A stretch of DNA of 64,000 nucleotides, from NCBI GenBank assembly GCA_029990175.1, contig JARKIP010000099.1:620001-684000 (forward strand). Direction: 5' to 3'. Below are positions 58,519 to 64,000 of the stretch, in pieces. Both the position numbers and the translations under genes were made by a program. Under the pieces are notes generated by a model. It did not search any database. It was not told the DNA's origin and saw nothing but the letters and a program-made list of their open reading frames with translations. Source of the stretch: Petunia secreta (lineage: Eukaryota > Streptophyta > Magnoliopsida > Solanales > Solanaceae). The first letter of the stretch is position 1. Each line of letters begins with the position of its first letter.

Positions 58519-59075
58519 TGTATTGGGCAAAAATCGACGTGTTCGGATAGAACTTCGGTACAACGAACTGAGTACGAACGAGCTGATGCTCCGAAGGAGA
58601 ATGATCGAAGCAGGCGATCAAATTACCGAAGGCGAGCTTCAATGTCATTACCGAAGGCGAGCTGCGAGCTGAGCTTCGGTGACATTCTTTTCAACCGAAC
58701 AACAAGGTCATGCCACCGAGGTTACACACTTAAGCTTCGGTGGAACACCTCGGTTCAAGCGGCTCAGCAGCCCACTACTTCAGCCCACTAACTCTCCTAT
58801 TAAATGTTCAGAACGTGGGTTGAAGCATGATCAGTCATGGAGAACGTGGGTAAGGACCCTTTAGCCTATAAATTGCACTTCATTTTATATTGTATTCATT
58901 CAGAAACATATACAGAAACTTTGGCAAAATTTGTACTCACAACAATATATTGAAATCATATTACTTTCTCGCATTTTCGCTTATTTCTAGCATTTTGTTG
59001 ACTTTGATACGAAGATTTGCTTGTATTCCTTACTCAAATTCGAGTTGTGATCCTAAACTGATTTAGGCCCATACA
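58519..59075 (+). repeat. 3' LTR of element B
   Basis: 557 bp; most differences from the 5' LTR are transitions. The TATA box reads CTATAAATTG here (about 58865). Confidence 0.93.
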
Positions 59076-59080
59076 TAAAT

Positions 59081-60090
59081 ATTACATTATTTATATTTTT
59101 TGTTTCGGATTTTATTTCTCATATTATGAACCAAACTTTGAAATATGCACAAAGAAAAAGATTCAAAAGATAAAATAAATATCAGTTTGAGACCAATTTA
59201 TATAGGTTAAGGACTTAAGGTGTGTAATTGTTAACTCCTAAAAGACTATCAAGAGGTATATTGGGATGGTTAGATCCTCCACTGTACAATAGGGATCTGC
59301 CATCCGAGCTCCAAGAATAAAATTCACAGGTAAAAAAATAAAATATTTTTCTTTCTTATGAACTTAATTGATAAAAATATAATTAATCGAACTTATTCGT
59401 CGAACTATTTCAGACCAATAAATTTTTAATATATTGGGCAACTCAATATGCAAAACATCTTTGATTGAGGGTTCGAGAAAATATCGCACCCATAAATCGG
59501 ACCAACCAACTTTACCCATTGTCTCGACACATTATGAGATAAAGTAAATGGAGGGCATTTGAGGGAATTAAAAAGAAACCAAAACATAACATTGCTTATG
59601 GGTAGTGTCATATTATAATAGTGTACGTATCCAAATAGTGATTTGTGACTGCAAAACACACACTCTTTGTGTGCAGAGTGCAGCAAAGCAAAGGGACAAG
59701 CGACACCGAAGCCGGTGACCATTCTCTCCTTTTTCTCTTTCTTCTTAGCTACACTGCAACTGCAACTTAGGAATCGTTACACATCCACAAGATGTTGCAT
59801 TTCCCTCAAATCAATACCTGTAATTCACAGAAATCCATGTCCTTTTTTGCGTTTCTTCACATTGTTTTTTCGAAACACTCATCTCGGTCTGTCTCATTTT
59901 CTGCCAAGAAAAAGCTTAAATTATACTAGTAGTGTGTTACGTGTATACACGGTGTTCCTAGTACTTTTTGAGTATATATAAGTAGTTGATTTTTGTAAAC
60001 AAGTACAAAATTTGGATATACATACTACTCTAGTATACTAATCATTTTACAAATTACAGATATATTTTTACTTCATTTTAAAAAATATTA
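59081..60090. other. spacer and likely distal promoter of the MCA gene
   Basis: AT-rich, no gene recognised. A stretch at 59640-59830 is less AT-rich and could be an untranslated first exon, but nothing confirms it. Confidence 0.4.
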
Positions 60091-60206
60091 CTCCTCTATC
60101 TCATTTTATGTGACTTCATTTGAAACTTGTTATAAAATAAATTATAAATATTTGTATAACTATAAATCGTTTCTACTTGAGAACTAATAGATTGAGACGG
60201 ATGAAG
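60091..60206. mobile_element. Stowaway-like MITE remnant
   Basis: CTCCTCTATCTCATTTTATG and the inverted end GAGACGGATGAAG are degraded Stowaway ends, flanked by TA on both sides. 116 bp, non-coding. Confidence 0.6.
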
Positions 60207-60413
60207 TATTACCTATAACGAAATTTGCATCCATAGCAGAAACGAATTAATAGTTGCACCACCCCTTTTGTATATGCACAAAATACACAATATATGTATA
60301 TGCCTGGGCTAATGTGTTGTCTGCATATGATGAATTTGATTGGACCACCTTACAGGTTTATTATCTTGGAAAAGAATTCCTGTGGAGTGGAGTACTTTGC
60401 ACCGTTAATTCAG

Positions 60414-60546
60414 GTAATGTTGTTGAAAGCTGTTTCTTTCTTTTCTCCATTTTGCCTACTTTATCTCTTTGTCAAAAAGGAAAGTCTAATCAAGTGTTGA
60501 CTACTTTTGAGATCTTGTTGACTCATTTGTTATACTTACATTGCAG
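60414..60546 (+). other. possible 5' UTR intron of the MCA gene
   Basis: TTCAG|GTAATG (60414) and TTACATTGCAG (ending 60546) are good splice borders 390 bases upstream of the start codon. Only cDNA could confirm it. Confidence 0.3.
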
Positions 60547-60934
60547 CTAAGGATTCTCAACAAAATGCAGTAGTTGTTAGATCTGTTGCAAGTTATGCTG
60601 GTCATATAAGGAACTCTTGAACAGACATTGCAGGCTGAGCATCAATTTCTCCTTCATTTTTTAAATGACGGTGGTGTCTGAGTCAACTTGACTAAACGTC
60701 GACTAATCCACTAGGTTGTTTGCTAAAAGAGTTTGAGTGAGCAGATTTTCGTGTTACAGGGGGTGGGGTGAAGGGGGGTTTTCATAGAACTGCGGGAAAG
60801 TGGTCGTCTTTCATATCAAGCCATTGAAGCAGTGTGTCATGCTATAATCGGACACTTCCATCATACAGATATGCTGATGTGGTTGTAATTCAGTTGAAAG
60901 TAAAGGGGGTTGAGTGAATAATCCAAGATTGAGA

Positions 60935-63630
60935 ATGGCTACGTGGGAACACTTTGGGGAAATTGCAAATGTGGCACAGCTTGCTGGCTTTGATGCGGTG
61001 AGGCTAATTGGGATGATTGTAAAAGCTGCAAGCACAGCTAGGATGCACAAGAAGAATTGCAGGCAATTCGCGCAGCATCTCAAGTTAATTGGGAATTTGT
61101 TGGAGCAGCTTAAGATTACTGAACTTAAGAAGTATCCTGAAACCCGCGAGCCTTTGGAACAACTTGAAGAGGCATTAAGGAGGTCTTACATATTGGTCAA
61201 TAGCTGCCAGGATAGGAGCTATCTCTATTTGTTGGCTATGGGATGGAACATTGTCTACCAGTTCCGGAAGGCTCAGAACGAAATCGATCGATATTTGAAG
61301 ATCATCCCTCTTATCACTCTGGTTGATAATGCTCGAGTCAGGGTACTGAACATTTGCCCCTTTTCTTTTTAGATTAGTAACATTAGCACTAGTAGTATTC
61401 AATTCATTTTAATTATCTTAAGTCTCTTGCCTTCCAAAGTGTCCCCAAATGCATGCTGGAGACTTTGCTCTCTTTGTCCATGGCTTCATAATCTCTTATA
61501 TTCGTTCGCGATCCATCTCATGCATATGTGTTTGTTCTTACTTATATATTAAGCTTGATAAGTAGGCATGTCTAGTGGTAAGATCTTAGCTTGTGATGTG
61601 TGAGTTAAGCGACGTCACAGGTTCAAACCTAACCACACACAAAAGCCTGGTGTTCAAGTGGAGAAAGGTAGAGGGGCGGGCCCAGTATCCACCGAGTTTC
61701 GAACTTTCCGCCGCTGGTTTTTGGGGATTTCTCGGTTATTAAGAGAAAAAGCTTGATAAGCAGTCATGATCTTAAATTGGAACTACTTGTCAATTGATGT
61801 TGGTCTGATACCAAATGCTATAATACAAGGCTTTTCTTTCCTGCTAATCTTGCATGAAGTTCCTATCCTAAGATCTTGCCAGGTTTGTTGGTTAATTGCT
61901 ATTCAACTCCTTGTTTTCCGATGCTAAGCAGACTTCCTTTTTGTTAAAGACTACATTTGTGCGGAAGAGCAAGTTTCCTGCTTCATGCTGTAACAGCGTA
62001 ACAGGTATCAAAGGCGTGAATGTATTAGCATCAACAAGGCAAGAACCAATAAGCAACAAAATTATTAGTAAATCTATGACTTTCTGACATCCGCTCACCT
62101 GTGAAAGTATGACGTGGGATCAATTAGGACAGAAGTTGATGTACAACAGTTCCTTGTAATTTTTGGTTCCTGGAGAATAGACAGCTCTGATAAACTTGTT
62201 CATTTCACATAAAAATTTTGAGGTGGATATTGTATGAGTAAATGTGGACTTGAACAATCTGCCAGATGATGGACAAAAACCATGAGATTTAGTATCAAGC
62301 AGTTTCTCCCTAGAATTACGTACTCTCACCACACGGTCTAGAGTTGGAATCTTCGTAATCTGCTTTCATGGGATTTTTGGATATCGTTCCCTCCCATTTT
62401 GCTGGGTTATGCACTCCTACTTCTTCTCTTCACTTTTTCTGTTGCATAACGGGCCATGATACTAAGTGAAGGCCCAAGGGCTAGGTTGTTAAGATATATG
62501 ACATCTCACCAACTTTTTAATCGCTATGGTAACTGCAGACTGTTAAAATGTCTCCTGCTTTATAACTAATCTCTTCCAAGAATAGGAAAGAGAGAGTATA
62601 GGCCCCTTGGCATTCTTAAATAGTGAAACTATTCTTAGTCTGTTGATTTAATCAAGGGCCAGTATTGCCTTATTTCTCGTTTACATCCACTGTTGCTAGA
62701 ATGTGACAATCACCTCTTAAGGCAAGAGTTACTTATCAAGTTTGAGCAAGAGAAAATTTGTCCTCGAAAGACTGATTCATCATTATAATAAGTGTACATC
62801 CACTCTATTGTTTATATTTGCTTGTTCTTCTAATATATCTATTTGGGAACGCATCTAGCTCGGTTACTTTGCCCACTATCGCCCAGAATTGGAAGGAGTA
62901 ACCTTATTACATATGTACAATTGGTGTGTCCTCAGTGTCTAGTGTCTAATTTGTGAATACATCTTTGCATTTCATATATTGACAGGAGAGATTCGAAATT
63001 ATCGAGAAGGATCAGCGTGAGTACACTTTGGAAGCTGAAGACATGAAGGTGCAAGAAGTCATTCTGAAAAGAGAGCCCTCTAAGCATGATACAGTAGTGT
63101 TAAAGAAGACCCTTTCCCGTTCCTACCCAAGCATGCCTATCAATGAGGCAATTCAAAAAGAAAATGAAAAGCTTCAGCTAGAACTGCAACGTTCACAGGC
63201 TAATTTAGATGTAAGTCAGTGTGAATTCATTCAGCATCTTCTCGATGTCACAGAGGTAGTTGCAGCTGAGTCTCATTCGGAGAAGAGTTCACCCGACCAG
63301 CCAACCAAAAAGGTGGAGCATAGTCACTCAGATGTAAATAGTGTCGAGGAACACTATGATGAAAGTTATACTAAGAATGAGGAGAAAAAGTCAACTTCAA
63401 GGTAGGCTTCCTCTATAAATAGTAGTAGTGATCTTTTCATAAAATGTGGAGCGGGTGGGAGTTTAGTGCTTATAGTGCTTTCTATCAACAATTCTCTTTT
63501 AATGTATAATTTATCTACAGAAATACCTCGTCAGTTTCATCCCAACGTGAATTGCTGTCTTCAAAGGGTTCACATCGATATGAAGAGTGGCATACAGATC
63601 TGTTGGGCTGCTGTTCAGAACCTCTCTTAT
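60935..63630 (+). CDS. MCA1: MCA1/MCA2-type mechanosensitive Ca2+ channel, 5' part (exons 1-3)
   Basis: Exons 60935-61342, 62986-63401 and 63521-63630 join in phase with GT-AG borders and give about 311 residues of a family usually near 420. The product is a plasma-membrane, stretch-activated Ca2+-permeable channel component (known for Arabidopsis and tobacco MCA proteins). Residues ~10-33 form the single membrane segment; Asp20 in LAGFDAVRLIG corresponds to the essential Asp21 of Arabidopsis MCA1. The ARPK-type N-terminal domain (ARMHKKNCRQFAQHLKLIG) is followed by an EF-hand-like stretch (RFEIIEKDQREYTLEAED), a coiled coil (KENEKLQLELQRSQ), and the start of the Cys-rich PLAC8 region (EEWHTDLLGCCSEPLLC). 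The rest is beyond the window. An in-frame GTG at 60914 is not the start. The exons look intact. Confidence 0.9.
61343..62985 (+). other. MCA intron 1
   Basis: 1643 bases between donor AGG|GTACTG and acceptor TTGACAG|GAG. Apart from the SINE I see no element or gene in it. Confidence 0.8.
61551..61760 (+). mobile_element. tRNA-derived SINE in MCA intron 1
   Basis: The element (61563-61748) is flanked by 12-bp duplications AAGCTTGATAAG (61551-61562, 61749-61760). Its head has an A-box-like TCTAGTGGTAAG and a B-box GGTTCAAACC (about 61620-61629) of RNA polymerase III promoters. The tail is unrelated to tRNA. About 186 bp, same orientation as the gene. It resembles Solanaceae SINEs in design; I cannot name the family. 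Confidence 0.82.
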
Positions 63631-64000
63631 GTAAATTTACCAACATCTTTGCTTTATTGTTCATCATGTTTACATGGCTTCATCAATTTTTTTCTTTTTT
63701 CTTTCTGGTTCTGCTTAAGGAAAGATAACCAGTTTCTTTAATGATTATTTGTTGATAGATATGTGTACTTGAAGATCCTAAATGTCCTGAATAGTAACTT
63801 TTGTGCAGACAACTTCCTTTCCTATGTTGATGTGCTTTTATTTAACTCATTCCCTTTTACGTAAGACACTTCCTATTTTCAGGAAATATTTTGTTATTGT
63901 TGGTCAAAACAAATGCTATATTCATTATTTCAGCTTCAGAATCTTAAAAGTTTAATCATGCTCTGATGTTTAGCCTGTCAAACTTGCTTTATGCATTTTT
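63631..64000 (+). other. MCA intron 3, to the window end
   Basis: It begins with donor TTAT|GTAAAT. The expected next exon (the Cys-rich block after the PLAC8 start) is not visible before 64000. Confidence 0.6.

Larger units (their letters stand above)
48164..59075 (+). mobile_element. Tat-type Ty3/gypsy element B, full length, with antisense gene
   Basis: Perfect TAAAT duplications (48159-48163, 59076-59080) bound a 10.9-kb element with two 557-bp LTRs. About 29 differences between LTRs were counted (5%). Order: gag, protease, RT, RNase H, a second RNase H, integrase, a G-rich tract, then an antisense gene, then the 3' LTR. Two RNase H domains and an extra ORF after pol are features reported for the plant Tat clade. 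Many stops make it inactive. Confidence 0.94.

Noticed and set aside
60254..60550. 98-codon ORF upstream of MCA
   Set aside because: It crosses plausible UTR splice borders and has no conserved content.
60914..60934. upstream GTG as the MCA start
   Set aside because: The ATG at 60935 gives the N-terminus expected for the family and GTG starts are not normal in plant nuclear genes.
61563..61640. tRNA gene in MCA intron 1
   Set aside because: A and B boxes are present, but there is no cloverleaf completion, and 12-bp duplications bound a longer element; it is a SINE head.

Overview
The window is nuclear DNA of a dicot plant, probably Solanaceae and plausibly Nicotiana. The only host gene recognised with confidence is the 5' part of an MCA1/MCA2-type mechanosensitive calcium channel gene at the right end. 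Everything to its left is a dense pile of transposable elements in AT-rich spacer. The family assignment rests on repeat content and gene resemblance; no database was consulted.

Layout, left to right. 1-3337: the 3' part of an unusual Ty3/gypsy-type element with a protease-like ORF, no visible reverse transcriptase, and its 3' LTR. 3746-8948: a complete but broken Ty1/copia element (+). 10545-10958: an LTR-like fragment (-). 11290-16540: a complete Mutator-like element (MULE) with 126-bp terminal inverted repeats and a 9-bp target duplication; it has a transposase gene on - and a converging GRF zinc-finger gene on +. 16945-17535: fold-back repeats. 19195-19633: a Tourist/Harbinger MITE carrying a second copy of its own family. 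20983-26304: a Ty1/copia element (-) with non-canonical LTR ends and a Stowaway MITE inside one LTR. 27197-34688: a complete Ty3/gypsy chromovirus-like element whose reading frame runs into its 3' LTR. 35730-43990 (A) and 48164-59075 (B): two Ty3/gypsy Tat-type elements of one family in the same orientation; each carries an extra antisense gene between pol and the 3' LTR. A 500-bp hairpin-rich repeat and another MITE lie between A and B. 59076-60934: spacer, a Stowaway remnant and the upstream region of the MCA gene. 60935-64000: MCA exons 1-3, with a tRNA-derived SINE in intron 1.

Element ends were set from target duplications read directly: TATAC (27197-34688), TCCTC (20983-26304), CCAAC (A), TAAAT (B), AAGTAAAAT (MULE), ACACA/ACACC (first copia). 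Hand-counted LTR differences suggest the order of insertion: copia 1 about 2%, copia 2 about 2.5%, the gypsy element about 3%, B about 5%, A about 8%. All retroelement polyproteins are interrupted, so none looks autonomous now.

The strongest candidate for a little-described system is the antisense gene of the two Tat-type elements. It has its own TATA box, several GT-AG introns (one exactly 76 nt long in both copies), a Transposase_28-like domain and a long coiled coil, and it is kept in element A although A has lost most of pol.
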